Origin: Corythucha ciliata | Lineage: Eukaryota > Arthropoda > Insecta > Hemiptera > Tingidae | Length of the DNA: 64,000 bases | Assembly: GCA_038030265.1 (NCBI GenBank) | Contig: CM075942.1 | Coordinates: 68,018,926 to 68,082,925, forward strand | Direction: 5' to 3' | Shown: in pieces, positions 1-11,618 of the stretch | Position numbering within the stretch: the first letter of the stretch is position 1 | Layout of the letters: the number at the start of each line of letters is the position of its first letter | Notes under the pieces: model-generated | What the model saw: only the letters and a program-made list of their open reading frames with translations | Databases searched by the model: none | What the model was told of the DNA's origin: nothing | Program-made: the position numbers and the translations under genes

Positions 1-643
1 TCGCGATCATACGTGCTGTACTTCTTTTGAGCGTTAGAGAGTTTTTTTTTAGAAAAAACCGAGGGGCTCCGGATTTCCATTCCTTACTTGATGCATTACG
101 GCTCCAACAGCGACATTTCGATGCGTCGACCATCAAAACTAGCGGTAACGACGCCGGGTGAGCGAGTAATGCTGCTTGTGCTATGGAGGTTTTGCTTGTC
201 TCGAACGCGTGTTCGGTTTCGGCTGACCAGATGATGGGGGAGTCTTGTTTTTTGTCTCCTTTTGTGAGATCGTGTAATGTAGCTTGGATTTCGGCGGCAC
301 GAGGGATGAAGCGCCGGTAAAAATTTATCATTCCGAGAAAACGACGAAGAGATTTGATGGTCTTGGGTTTCTCGTAGTTGAGAATAGCTTCGACTTTTTC
401 AGGTAGAGGGGAAATTCCAGCCGGAGAGATGTGATGTCCCAGGAAGGAAATCTGTGTTTGGGTGAATTGATATTTTTCGACGTTTAGACAGATGTTAAAT
501 TCGTCTAGTTTTCGAAAAATCAAGTCCAAGTGATGAAGATGTTCTTCTTTATTTGAAGATGCGACGAGAATGTCATCCAAGTACGTAAAACAAAACTCGA
601 ATTCCTGGAGGACTTTATTGATGAACCTCTGAAAAGTTTGTGC
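1..643 (-). mobile_element. Ty3/gypsy pol fragment: reverse transcriptase C-terminal half into RNase H
   Basis: Read on the minus strand from 643 down, the translation opens with the AQTFQRF motif of gypsy reverse transcriptases. It continues through an intact YLDDILVAS catalytic box (near 572-583), the LGHHIS and SLRRFLGM(I)NFYRRF connection motifs, and a start of RNase H (VDAS). Near position 135 the frame must shift by one base to stay in RNase H (AVGAVMHQV, then KKYSTYDR). The fragment runs off the left window edge. Upstream (right) it ends abruptly at an AT-rich array at 643/644, so the N-terminal RT, protease and gag are missing. Family assignment is firm. It is a dead fragment, and of a different family from the plus-strand copy at 1575. 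Confidence 0.85.
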
Positions 644-1572
644 TTAGCTTTTTTTTTCAATTTTAGCTGCGTAGAAGCGTTTCTAGTCTGTGAATTCGTG
701 AATTTTCACAATTTTTGCCACGAAATTGCGTTTTACTCAATTTTTAGCCGGGAATAGCACTTTTTCTCTATTTGAGCTAAAAAATGGAGTTTTTATTTAT
801 TTATGCCGGGCTAATTAGTGAATTTTTAAATGTTAGCTACGATTTTTCTTTACATTTCAGTCCCGTATTGGCAACTTGTATAGCCTCGAACCTAATTGGC
901 CTAGTTATAGCCTCGAACAGAAGCGTTTTTTTCAATTTTTAATGATTTAGTGATTTCCCCGAATTTTGGCCACGGGTTAGCGCTTTTTCTCAATTTTAGC
1001 AGCGCATTAGGGTTTCTAGCGTTTGTTTTTAGCGATGTTCCTACATTTTAGCCAACGAATTAACGTTTTCCTCATTTTCAGCTACAGATTAGCCATTTTT
1101 TCATACATAGCTGCGAATTAGCACTTTTTCTCAGTTTAAGTTAAAAATTAGCGTTTTTCTTATTGTTAGCCGCCCCAATTAATATATATTTTTTTAAATT
1201 TTAGCCCCGCATAAGCAATTTTTTTCTACTTTCTGCCTTGGATTAGCGCTATTTCTCAGTATGAGCCTCGAATCTTTCAGAAGCTATGCGGATTTACGTT
1301 TTCTCAATTTCAGCCGCGAATTAGTGATTTTCTTTATTTTCATATTCGCGAATTAACGTTTTTCCTCAACTTTATCCGCGAATTAGTGATTTTTCTCCAT
1401 CTCAGCTGTGAAATAGCGTTTTTTGATAATTTTGCAGCGAATTAGCGTATCTATTCTCTTTTTTTCGGCATTTCAGTTGTGAATTTGCCACTTTGAACCA
1501 ATTTTAATCCGAATTAGCGTTGTTGTTGTTGTTGTCAATATTAGCCGCGACGTTTTTTTACTTCTACAGCCT
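644..1572. repeat. Degenerate AT-rich array, type A (about 30-34 bp unit)
   Basis: Irregular repetition of a unit close to AATTAGCGTTTTTCTCA followed by ATTTTAGCCGCG. Spacing is loose (about 25-45 bp) and copies diverge strongly. No gene is visible. The last 115 bp (about 1440-1560) recur almost unchanged at 6405-6540 and loosely at 14300-14430, so units keep a fixed order between copies. That suggests the array is spread as the inside of mobile elements, not by local slippage alone. Confidence 0.75.
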
Positions 1573-1574
1573 TA

Positions 1575-3030
1575 GCTCACCCGCACCCCAATTCACCCCT
1601 CAGCCTACTAGTCGACGCCTCCGACATCGCTGTAGGCGCTACCCTTCAACAAAACGTCAGTGATTCTCCCCAACCTATTGCATTCTTTTCGAGAAAGTTA
1701 ACCCCAACAGAGACTCGTTACAGTACGTACGATCGAGAACTCCTCGCTATTTACGCTGCAGTCAAACACTTCCGTTACATGCTCGAAGGTAGTGAAATCG
1801 TCTACACAGATCATCGCCCTTTAGTCTACGCCTTCCACCAAAACCCCGAAAAAGCGACACCTCGACAATTTTGCCACCTCGATTTCGTTTCGCAATTCAC
1901 GACCGACATCCGTCACGTCCCCGGTGCCGATTATCTCTCTATTATATCTCGTCGCTGACTATTTCTCCCGAATCGCAACCCTCAAAACTTTCGATCACGG
2001 TGAACTCTCTCGTCTTCAACAGTCTGATCATGACCTTCTTCATATTATACAGCATCCGGACAAGTATTCGCTAAAACTCTCTTCCGTTTCCGTTCCCGGT
2101 CTCACCGTTTCCGTGTTCTGTGAGATGACAAGAATCGTCCCTTCATACCTTCTGGCCTTCGTCGCAGAATTTTCGACCTCATCCATAACCTGTCACACCT
2201 GTCTCCTAAACGCACATCCAAACTCGTCCGCGACCGCTTCGTGTGGCCTTCCATCAAGAAAGACGTTCACACGTGGGCCAAATCCTGCCTTCACTGCCAA
2301 CGTTCAAAATTTCTTCGGCACACTCGTTCACCACTTTCGTCATTCCCAACGACATCTCGTCGTTTTCAACACGTCCATGTCGACATCGTCGGACCCCTCC
2401 CTTTATGCCAACGATACCGGTACACCGTCACCATGATCGATCGCTTCACATCCTGGACCGAAGCAACACCTGTATCAGACATTACGACAGAGACCGTCAC
2501 TCGAACTCTCCTCACTTCTTGGATTTCACGTTTCGGAATTCCCAATTTTCTAACTACATACCGCGGGCGACAATTCGAATCTCAAATGTTTCGTATCCTC
2601 AACATCACCCTCGAACATTTTCGAACTACCGCCTACCACCCTCAGTCGAACGGAAAAATCGAACGCTGGCACCGAACACTCAAGTCAGCGCCATCATGTG
2701 CCATCATTCAAGCAACTGGGTCGACTCTCTTCCCCTCGTTCTCCTCGGTCTTCACAGCACAGTTCTCGACATACAGCTCATGCGAGTTGACGTACGGTCA
2801 ATCTCTTCATCTTCCCGGTCAACTTTTCGATGATCGACAAGAAATGTGTCAAGAAATTTCCCCCTTCATCGAAAATCTTAAAGAGACACTCCGCTCTCTC
2901 CGTCCTGCGGATCAAACCAAGGCTAACTCTCGCCACACCTTCGTCCATCACCAACTCAGCACAGCCACACATGTCTTCGTTCGCGTTGATCGAGTCAAAA
3001 GACCACTTCAACCTCCTTATGACGGCTAGA
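1575..3030 (+). mobile_element. Ty3/gypsy pol fragment: RNase H and integrase (decayed)
   Basis: The fragment starts inside RNase H (VDASDIAVGATLQQ, then RYSTYDRELLAIYAAVKHFR and YTDHRPL) and that frame stops near 1958. After frame changes the integrase follows: an HNLSH...CLHCQ zinc-binding region (about 2180-2310), then the core with DIVGP (about 2380), and the PQSNGKIERWHRTLK block (about 2640-2690) that holds the catalytic Glu. The second catalytic Asp is lost: codon 2559-2561 reads TAC (Tyr) in the T-Y-R-G-R-Q-F context, where the family has TDxGRQF. With frameshifts and this substitution the copy cannot integrate. No LTR is recognised at either side. Confidence 0.82.
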
Positions 3031-3555
3031 GGTGTGACGTGAAAGCTTTTTTTGGTCACAGTGACAACTAGCTCCGGTGACTGTGCAGTCACTGTGACAA
3101 AAACCAGTGATTTTGTCACTTGAGTGACTACTGAGAGCCTGTTCTATTACTTTTTAATGCCACTATCACTGTTTGTTTCCACCCGTCCTCCCCATCAACA
3201 TGTGATTTAATTTGGGGCGGACGGTTGGAAAAGGATATTCCTAGGAACCCTGAAATCTAACGGGACAGGCCCCCTGTAGCAGTTCGTTTGAGCAAATGCC
3301 TAATGTTACCGGACTCGCCGGAATCTGTGTGAATTTCATTCCCAGACCCAACAAACCCTATTTATAGGGCAAATGAGAGACACGATTTCGCAAATCAATT
3401 TTGTTTGCATCGGTTATAAAAAAATATATGTATATTAATTCTTTTTCTAACTTTATCCGTGGAAAACTCCTATGAACGGCAAACCCACAGCCTCAAATGC
3501 AAACATGAAGGTGAGTCATGGATCAAAAACTGCAATGCACGAATTCACCTAGGAA
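3031..3555. other. Gene-free; short GTCAC palindromes
   Basis: No coding sequence is recognised. At about 3053-3104 GTCACAGTGAC and its reverse complement GTCACTGTGAC face each other across about 30 bp, resembling the end of a small foldback element that begins near TAGAGGTGTGACG (3028). The partner end was not found. The rest is unassigned. Confidence 0.4.
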
Positions 3556-3899
3556 CATAGGCATAGCCAGAGGGGGGCAGGGCTAGGAAGCTGCCCTCTC
3601 CTAGACTCAAAAATGCAGATTCAGTGACGCAGATTCAGTGGGGCAGTTGCCCACCCCTAGATGCATTCTGGAAGTCACTGAATCTTTTAGGATAATCACA
3701 TTGTGTTTCGTCGGCGCTCACTAAAAAAATAACTTCACGGATTTCACTGATAAAAAATAAATTTCAACGGGTTTTGTCACTCACAAAACGGATATCGCAA
3801 GGGTGACATAATTCAAAGACCAAATTCGCCGTTTTTGCGTCCTACAATACCATTTTCGCAGACAGACGCGGATTCAGTATTTGCTCAAGAGAGGTGCTA

Positions 3900-4700
3900 G
3901 AGAAATGGCGTGGTTCGCTCTACTAAAACTGGTTTGACAGCCTTTTCACTGCCTAAAAATATTTAAAACTAGCTATTTGCACTATAAAAACGGCTAAAGT
4001 AACTTAACTCACGCCTAAAAATACAAAACTGTCGATTCGCGTTTTGAAAGTGGCTAAAACTGGACTTCACGTGGTGGCGACTGGTGAACTTCTGAAAATC
4101 CCTAAAAAGATCACGATTACCGCCCGAAAGTAGCTAAATCGACCATTCGTGCGCTAAAATTGATCAGACTGGCCGTTCTTGAGCCAAATATGACCATAAT
4201 GCGCGCTTTTGGCTTGACGGACTAATGAACGGCCAAAATGACTTCACGTGCCCTGGAAATGCCTAAAAAAGATTATTCCCTCCCTGAAAATGGCAAAATC
4301 GACAATTTTCGCACCAGGAATGGTCAAACTTCATGGCCTTGGCTTGATGGACTAGGTATTTGAGCCCTGAAAATGGCAAAACTGACGATTCGTGTCTTTA
4401 AAATGGCTAAAATTACTATATTTCAACCCTAGAAATTGCCGAATTTACTTTACGAGCTCTACAAATGGATTTCCTGACGAATCGAGCTCCAAAAATGTCT
4501 GAACAAGTGACTCCTGCCCTGAAAATGGCAAAATAGACCATTCGGAGCGCCGAAAATGGCCAACGTGGCTGTTCTCGCCTTGACTTGGGACGTACTATTC
4601 GCTCCTATAACTGGAAAGACTGTGCGCCCTAAAAATGACAATTATAGCTATTCAAGCCTTGAAATCGTCAAAACTGACTCTATGTTCCCTGAAAAGCTGT
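3900..4700. repeat. Degenerate array, type B (about 30 bp unit)
   Basis: Loose repetition of a unit near CCTAAAAATGGCTAAAACTG then ACGATTCGCG. The same unit recurs at about 48760-49270 (same strand) and at about 55640-55930 (opposite strand). No open reading frame of note. Confidence 0.7.
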
Positions 4701-5750
4701 GCCCAACAAAGTAAATAAATGTCAATTTTGAAGTAAAATATTCAGTTTTGAGGTAAAGTGATATTTTTTGGGTGGAACCGCAAGTTTCAGGGTAAAATCG
4801 TCAGTTTAGAAACGTCTTTGGGATGAAAACGTAAGTTTTGGAATTAAAACAGTCAGTTTTGGGGTAAAATTACCAGTTTTGTATTAACGTCATCAGTTAT
4901 GAGGCAACACGTCAGCTTTGGCGTGAAATCGTCTGTTTTGGTATAAAATCGTCACTTTTGCGATGAATTTGTCACTTTTTTTGTGTGTGAAATCACCTGT
5001 TTTCAAGGGAGAATGGCCTAAAATCACCCGTTTTGAGGAAAACTTGAGTTAAAGTGTTTAGAGTAAGTTATCTAATTTTGAGGGGAAATTGTCGTTTCGG
5101 GTGTAAATGGAACAGTAAAGTTTAGTTTTAGATTAAAATCGCCAGTTTTGTGGTACCATCTTCATTTGGAGGGGGAGGGCATGTCAGCTTCGGCCAGGAA
5201 TTGTACTTTTTTTTTTACTGAAATCGCCAATTGAAGGATAAAATCGGCAGTTTTTATTATTGAGTGGTCTGTTAATTGCAATTAAAATCATTAGTTTTTG
5301 ATCTTTTAGGTTAAACCCGCCATTTTTAGGAGGAATTCACCAGTTTTGGGGGTGAAGACTTGGATTTTAAAAGTTGTGCTGTGAAATTTTTAGTTTAGGC
5401 GTAAACACTTCGTCTTTGGCGTAGAAACGTCACTTTTGAAGTAAAATATTCAGTTATAATAGAGTGAAATATTCAGTTTTTTTGTTAAAAAACGTCAGTT
5501 TTGAGTTAAAACCCGTTATTGTTTGGTTAAAAAATGTTTAATTTTTACGTCTCTCAGACAAGACGTTGATGAAAAGACGGTCACCCTGTGTATTTGAATG
5601 CCAAGTAACGATTTCCGGGGTAATCGAATTGTCTGTTAATAGAAAAAGTCTGAATAGAATCGTCAGTTTTTGGATAGAAAATCAGGAATAGAAGGCTAAA
5701 ACAGATAATTTCCGAACGAAGATGTTAGTTTTTGATGGATTACGACCCTT
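4700..5750. repeat. Degenerate array, type C (about 20-28 bp unit)
   Basis: Loose repetition of a unit near GTCAGTTTTGAGGTAAAATC. The same unit recurs at about 57960-58345. Copies differ in length and sequence, and no coding function is apparent. Confidence 0.7.
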
Positions 5751-5874
5751 TTTTGTGAAAACTTAGTTTCCGGGGAAGAATTTGACGATTTATTGCGCTA
5801 CCAGTTCTTTTGTTGGGGTCTCTAGTTTCCATAACGTCTCTTGGTCAAGGGCTGGCTACGCCCCTGACTAGGAA

Positions 5875-6404
5875 GGTGTTTTTAAAAAAAATAAAATTAT
5901 TCAAGATCACTGTAGCACAGGTCTTGGAAAACGAAGTAAAAAAAAAACGCTGCGAATTAGCGAACAATGCCTTATTATTTCGACTGTTTATGGGTTTATT
6001 ATTCATCGATGTAGTCAAATCCGGCTTGAAATTACATGAAAATCGACACCCCACACCACTATGACCCCAAATCCTTTGAAAATCCCCATTTTGGACCCGC
6101 TTTTGGCCCATAAAACCCCAGGGAGTTATTTGATCAAACTGATCAGATGTTAGGACCAACTAGACCCCAAATGGAGTCTATGTGCGAAAGAACATAGGGC
6201 AAAGAACAATCCTAGGGCAAGATATGGCCCGGACGGCGGACGGACATTTTTTTTTTTATTGCAGATTTGGATTCTACGCACTTTGAAACGTAAAACTACA
6301 AATTTTGAGGGGGGGTCAAAAACATTTTTTTGCGATACGATTACAAAGACTTATTATTGAGAAATAATAAGCCAAAAATCGAAATTGCGGACAATTACCC
6401 CCAG
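5875..6404. repeat. Dispersed repeat also present at about 60,050-60,320
   Basis: About 5990-6240 aligns by eye with 60080-60310 in the same orientation. Both carry GGCTTGAAATTACATG, then related text through GAGTCTATGTGCGAAAGAAC and GGCCCGGACGGC. It is non-coding in all frames. The remainder to 6404 is unassigned. Confidence 0.5.
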
Positions 6405-6545
6405 CTACCCTATCTATTCTCTTTTTTCGGCATTTCAGTTGTGAATTTGCCACTTTGAACCAATTTTAATCCGAATTAGCGTTGTTGTTGTTGTCAATAT
6501 TAGCCGCGACGTTTTTTTACTTGTACAGCCTTGAATTAGTAGCGT
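6405..6545. repeat. Second copy of the 1440-1560 type A array block
   Basis: The block matches 1440-1565 almost base for base, including the (GTT)n run, which has 5 units there and 4 here. This is the best evidence that array blocks are copied with their unit order intact. Confidence 0.75.
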
Positions 6546-7235
6546 GTATTCTCATTCGTATCCGGGTATAGGCTGAAATTCGTAGAAAGGAGCGAAATCG
6601 CTGTCCAACCTTTTCACATGAATGAACGTAAGAATCCTCATTTTAACGTATTCAAATTTTTCGGGGGCCCCGCCCCCCTTGCCACTACCCCAGTACGCTA
6701 CTGCCCTCATCTTCCTCTTTTCTACTTCAATATTATTTATTACCTTGTCAATCACGCCTCCCACCTCCCCTAAAGAGGTGTATCGGCTGCTACTGAATTT
6801 TCGTAATTTGGGCCCCCATAAGGAATAAGGTCCCGGATGTAACCGACCCAGTGCCACCGTTCTACGATTTCATACGAGCATTCGCGCAGGTTGTTGGCGA
6901 AAACCATTATTGAGGTATAAAGAAAGAGAAGATGGAGCATGAGTTGAAGAGGGTGAAGCCAATTTTAACCGTGCTGGTGATCCCTACACCATAATATTGA
7001 AGGTAAAACAAAGTAAGTCTTCAAGAACAGTTGTGTTGAGTCAACAAAAATCCTGATGCGTTCCGAAACTACTAATTATGGCGTATTTTGGCATCACGCT
7101 CCTTCCTCTCTCTTCCTACCACGATGGTGAAAGCAATATGAAAAATGTAGAGATTACTTATCTTCACTCACATTCAGTGAAAGTTATTTTTGGGAGAAAA
7201 CAAGTGTGATTTAACAACTTTATCGGGTTCAAGCC
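6546..7235. other. Gene-free interval
   Basis: Open frames here are short and have no recognisable motif. No repeat structure beyond short pyrimidine-rich stretches was seen. Confidence 0.4.
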
Positions 7236-8757
7236 TCGGCAAGCAGGGCTGGGCAGTAATTGAATTACGTAATTCAATTACAATTAGTAAATGGTAATTT
7301 GTAATTGACAACAACACGCCATTGTAATTGATAATTTGTAATTAAAAGCACTTTTTCGAAGTAATTTGTAATTAACAATTACCAATTACATTTCCATCTT
7401 CAGAGCCAGTATTACTTCGAAAACTCAGCGGGTACTATTTCGCGCCTTACTTGGAGCTTTTGGAGGAGTTTTTGCATGAAATTCTCTGAAAAAAAAAAGA
7501 GTTTCAAAGCAATTATGACACGAGCTATATCCTCGAGCTTAGGGTTGCCAATTTGAAATTTGAGCAAAACGGTACAAAAGTTTCATCTAAACCCCAAACC
7601 AGTGGCGTAAGTAGGAATTTGTCTTGGGGGGGGGGGATCAATTGAAATCTCGTAAGGTTGAAAGGAGGCGGGTAATTTCACATTTTAGTCATCATTCCAC
7701 CCAGCCAGCACGCTCTTGAATCTGGACATTTTGCTGGCCTCATCATAGCCTCAATCTCTCAGTTAAGGGCGATTTTTCGACTCTACCCGCAAATTAGCGC
7801 TTTTCTCAATTTTGGCCGAGTGCATCGTTCTTCTCAATTTCAGCTGCAGATTAGCGGTTTTGCCCCACCCCCTTCCATAGCCATGAATTTGCGCATTTTC
7901 TCAACTTTAGCAGCAAAGTAGGTATCGTTTTTATCCTGAGAGCGATGTTTCTTAGTTATCCACGTTTTCCTCAATTTCAGCAGCATCCCAAGTAGCAAAG
8001 GTCCTTTGAAAAACGTTTTTAAAACGTTTAATTTAGGTAACAAAGTTTGATAAAAAAATATTTGATCAACAAATGTTTTTTAAATTTATTTAAAACGTAA
8101 AAAAAACAAATTTGTATTACCAAATGTTTAATAAATGGGTTATTAGCAAACGAAAATAAATTTTTTTTGCTATACGTTTAATAAACGTTAAAAAACTGTA
8201 CGTTTTCTTCTTGATGATTTCTCATTCGTTTACGAGCGTTACGTATCATTTCCAGAGTAGCAAAATGTCATCATACTCATTTTTATTTGTTATGCGTATG
8301 ACACAAATCGTAGGATGTGTACATAATTAAGTGGTTAAACGAAGCTGATGAATAATTGTTAAGGGTTGAAATTGATTACCGTGACGACCAACTTTTGTGG
8401 TGTTTTGGGGAAAATTGTGAATTACATCATCTTCTTTATTTTTGACGTCAAAGTCAGTTTTTTTTTCGTGTCACTGGAAACGTGGACTACACAACTCCAT
8501 GTAATTTGAAACGTGACTAATTTGAGTCAAAAGTTTTCAAAGCGTGGTATTTTTTCTGGCAAATAAGCTCTTGGTGGGTCAAATCGTTGAATATTGACAA
8601 TGAGTCTCGCTAAATATACCCCAAAGTTCTTCATTCAAAAAACTACATTCACTCTGTGTAATGGATGTGCGGAACCCTCGCAATTTAGCAGCTGTAGCTG
8701 GTTTAGCTTTAACACTTGTTTCGCTGACGTTTGACGAGCCCCCTCTTTTAATTTTAT

Positions 8758-8995
8758 CGTGTCAGTTACTAAAAGTATAAGTAAAAAATTAGCCATTTTC
8801 CGTTCTTGCACTCAGCTTGACGGCCTGCTTCTACTCTTCTGTTCTCAAGAGTATAAGTCACGAAAAAACCCGAATTCCTATTCCTAAGGGGACTTGTGCC
8901 AAACAGTATTGTTTGAGTTTTATTTAAATTGAAAAGTTTGGAACGCTCTCTTGAAAACTTCAATTTTTTGACTTATACTCTTAGTAACTGACACG
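8758..8995. mobile_element. MITE, 238 bp, 34-bp TIRs
   Basis: The ends start CGTGTCAGTTACTAA and match as inverted repeats over 34 bp with 2 mismatches. A third copy of the inner motif (GAGTATAAGTCA) lies in the middle near 8850. No clear target duplication was seen. Confidence 0.7.
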
Positions 8996-9767
8996 TTAGA
9001 ATTTATCCTCGTGCGATAAATGACAATTTTTATAGTAGAGGGTACTGAGGGCATAACACAAGTGGTTATGTTATGCACGACATCGGCAGTATGAACATTA
9101 AGTTATCCTATTAAACATAATTGCCGAATTCCATCAATTTTTAACTGATTTGATCTGCCAAAATAAGCTTCATTTTTTAAAAAAATATGCATGTACTACG
9201 TTTTGAAAACTCGGTTCAAAGGGTGCCTTTCGATTTAAAGTAAAAAGGTGTCCACGGAAAGCACATTTTGCTCAATAAAAAGGACTGGCTCCTCCCAAAA
9301 AATCACGCCATGCCAAAAACTTTGAATCCCCCTTCCTCGCCCAAGAAGGATTCTAGATCCACCCACCCTTTTACTCAATTGTATTCCTTGAATCTTAGCA
9401 AACGAACTATTCATAACGGTGGAAATAATTAAAAATCTATTAGTTACTTCTCCTTCTCGTTTCAATTTATTATCATCCGATCCACTGGACATATACTGTA
9501 AAAAACAGAGACACATTAAATCTATCAAGACGTATTTCTGGTCCTGCACATTATTCACAAAAAACAATCCAAGGCTCTCTCTCTACGGCCTTCAGGAGGG
9601 CCATGTGTGTCATCCCAACTGCTAGACTGCTACTTGTTCCAATAAGTAGTTTTTCGGCTTAGTCAGCACCTTTTTCGTCCTCTTTTCGCTTTGGCTTCCC
9701 CCTTTCAGCAATGGCAAGCGCTCTCCTGTCTTTCTCATCCTCTTCTCTTGCTACTTCGACATCGACC

Positions 9768-11020
9768 TAGTGTTGAATCGATACCAACAAAGTATCGATA
9801 CTTTACTTATTTGAAGTATCGAATGGGAAGTATCGAATGGTACTTGGTATCGAATGAAAACTATCGATACTCATATAACTTGTTTACAGTATCGTATAAA
9901 AAGTATCGATATATACTCGGTATCGGTACAGAAGTACCGATACCAAAAGTACTTGGTATTGATTCAAAAGTATCGATACCGTAGTGGTATCGATTCAACA
10001 AGCTTGTAATAAAACCCCTCCACCACCAACCAACAAAAGCCAAAAGCACTACCATCTCTAATGATTTATCGAGTCGTCAATCACTACTTCCTTATACAAA
10101 TGCAGATTCATTTTAATTGAAACACAATGACTACTTAAGCTCGATGCACGCTATGCAACTTTTGAAATAGGATTGCCTACCGGTTTTAAGAAATATCCGG
10201 CCACTACCGGGGACCATATATTTCCTTTCGACCTCCAAATAAATAGCAATCATGCTACGAAAAATGCATAGTGTGCACCGAGCTTATAACTCTCTTACTT
10301 AACCGATACTTTTACGATACCGAATGATTACACCCGATACCGAATATCTACTCATTTGAAACAATACCCATTCGATACCGAGTAAAAGTACTCATTTCAA
10401 TCAATACCCATTCGATACCGAGTATTTACTCATTTGAAACGATACCCACTCGATACCGAGTATTTACTTGTTTGAATCAATACCCATTCGATACCGAGTA
10501 AAAGTACTCATTTGAAACGATACCGAGTAAAACTACTCGAATGGGTATTGATTCAAGCGAGTAAATACTCGGTATCGAATGGGTATTGATTCAATTGAGT
10601 ACTTTTACTCGGTATCGAATGGGTATTGATTCGGTATCGTTTCAAATGAGTACTTTTACTCGGTATCGAATGGGTATTGATTCAGTATCGTACTAGTTTT
10701 AATCAATACCCATTCGATACCAATTAAAGTACTCATTTCAAACAGTATGTTTCCGATGCCGGGAGTTCACGTGTTTAAATTAATTTAAAATGATTTTAAA
10801 AAATTAAAATTAAAAAATACTCGGTATTGATTAAAAAGTATCGAATCGTACTCAGTATCGAATGAAAAGTATCGATTCCTGAAGTACTCATTTCCCTGTA
10901 TCGAATCAAAGTATCGAAATAGTACTTGGTATCGAAAAGAAGTATCGATACCTAAACTACTGGGTATCGATTGAAAAGTATCGATACTTTACTCTATTTA
11001 CAGGTATCGATTCAACACTA
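9768..11020. mobile_element. hAT-like MITE made of GGTATCG palindromic arrays
   Basis: Perfect 18-bp TIRs (TAGTGTTGAATCGATACC) are flanked by an exact 8-bp duplication CATCGACC (9760-9767 and 11021-11028), the hAT signature. Most of the inside repeats GGTATCGAATGGGTATTGA-like units. From about 10310 to 10720 the units run in one orientation and then the reverse, with the turning point near 10535, so a long hairpin is possible. A non-repetitive stretch at about 10000-10300 may be a further insertion. No protein-coding content. Confidence 0.85.
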
Positions 11021-11028
11021 CATCGACC

Positions 11029-11289
11029 TCGAGTTCAGCATTCAGCTAGTAGAGCACACGGAGACTTCGTTTGTTCGTTCTTGTTATTCTGCGTGATTTT
11101 TTGTTATTAAATACTCTTTCGTGCTGCTTTTTTGTGTAACGGAAATATAAGACTGTTTGAAAATGCAGTCCGAGATGATGCCGTGTCAGTAGGATGGATT
11201 GTCTTCCAGTCCCGTTCCAGTCCCAACGTAAAATTTTCGAGGGAGCAATACTAATTAATTATTATTGTATTACTGCCTGTTAAATGCAG
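11029..11289. other. Unassigned sequence upstream of DUF4806-like exons
   Basis: No exon could be defined with confidence. The stretch ends in a pyrimidine-poor but usable acceptor (TTAAATGCAG, AG at 11288-11289). Confidence 0.3.
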
Positions 11290-11618
11290 GTTACTTTCTT
11301 GGCTTTTGCTACAGAGAGGACAACTGTAGCAAAATGTTCAACGTACATGTGGAAGGCCACCTGCCACGACCAGTTAACTCAGAAATTGAGTTGGCATGGT
11401 CAAAAGGGAAAACGTCCTGCCAAAAATTTGAATTTGGTCATAGTGATGGCAGGTAATCTATTGATGAACTTGAAATACGAGTGGTCACCGAATGATGATG
11501 TAATTTTCTCCATTTGATTGCAGAAGTATTACAAAAAAAAATTCCCCAACTTTGAGTACGCAGAATTGAAAGGCGCGTCTATGCAATGGTTGGCACAATC
11601 GATCCAAAGGATAGTCAC
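11290..11618 (+). pseudogene. DUF4806-like coding remnant, two exons
   Basis: Exon 1 (11290-11452, donor GTAATC) encodes a stretch with LSWHGQKGKRPAKNLNL followed by VI. Exon 2 (11524-11618, acceptor TTGATTGCAG, donor GTGAGT) encodes KKFPNFEYAEL...WLAQSIQRI. Together they resemble the core of DUF4806 (a W-x-G-x-x-GK region, then an FPxxxxxE helix and WL). The phases do not join: exon 1 ends in phase 1, and exon 2 reads the family-like frame only after the A9 run at 11533-11541. One extra A in that run explains the break. It is either a decayed gene carried by the surrounding 5 kb element or a homopolymer sequencing error. N- and C-terminal parts are not found. The family's molecular function is unknown to me. 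Confidence 0.55.

Larger units (their letters stand above)
3556..5866. mobile_element. Non-autonomous hAT-like element filled with degenerate arrays
   Basis: Ends are imperfect inverted repeats: left CATAGGCATAGCCAG, right (read inward) CAGGGGCGTAGCCAG, 12 of 15 matching. They are flanked by 8-bp near-identical direct repeats, CCTAGGAA (3548-3555) and ACTAGGAA (5867-5874), which fits hAT target duplications. There is no transposase. The inside is almost entirely array: type B at about 3900-4700 and type C at about 4700-5750. The right 160 bp are closely related, in opposite orientation, to 59771-59950. A CAGACGCGGATTCAG hAT-like start at about 3861 may mark a second, nested end. Confidence 0.65.

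Noticed and set aside
644..1572. Arrays considered as CRISPR
   Set aside because: Units are degenerate with no constant repeat or unique spacers, there are no cas genes, and the context is eukaryotic.
2778..3119. Minus-strand open frame of 113 codons
   Set aside because: It is the antisense of the gypsy integrase region; no motif of its own.
11160..11250. Additional upstream exon for the DUF4806-like remnant
   Set aside because: A frame with DDAVSVGWIVFQ is faintly suggestive but lacks clear splice sites and is too short to support.
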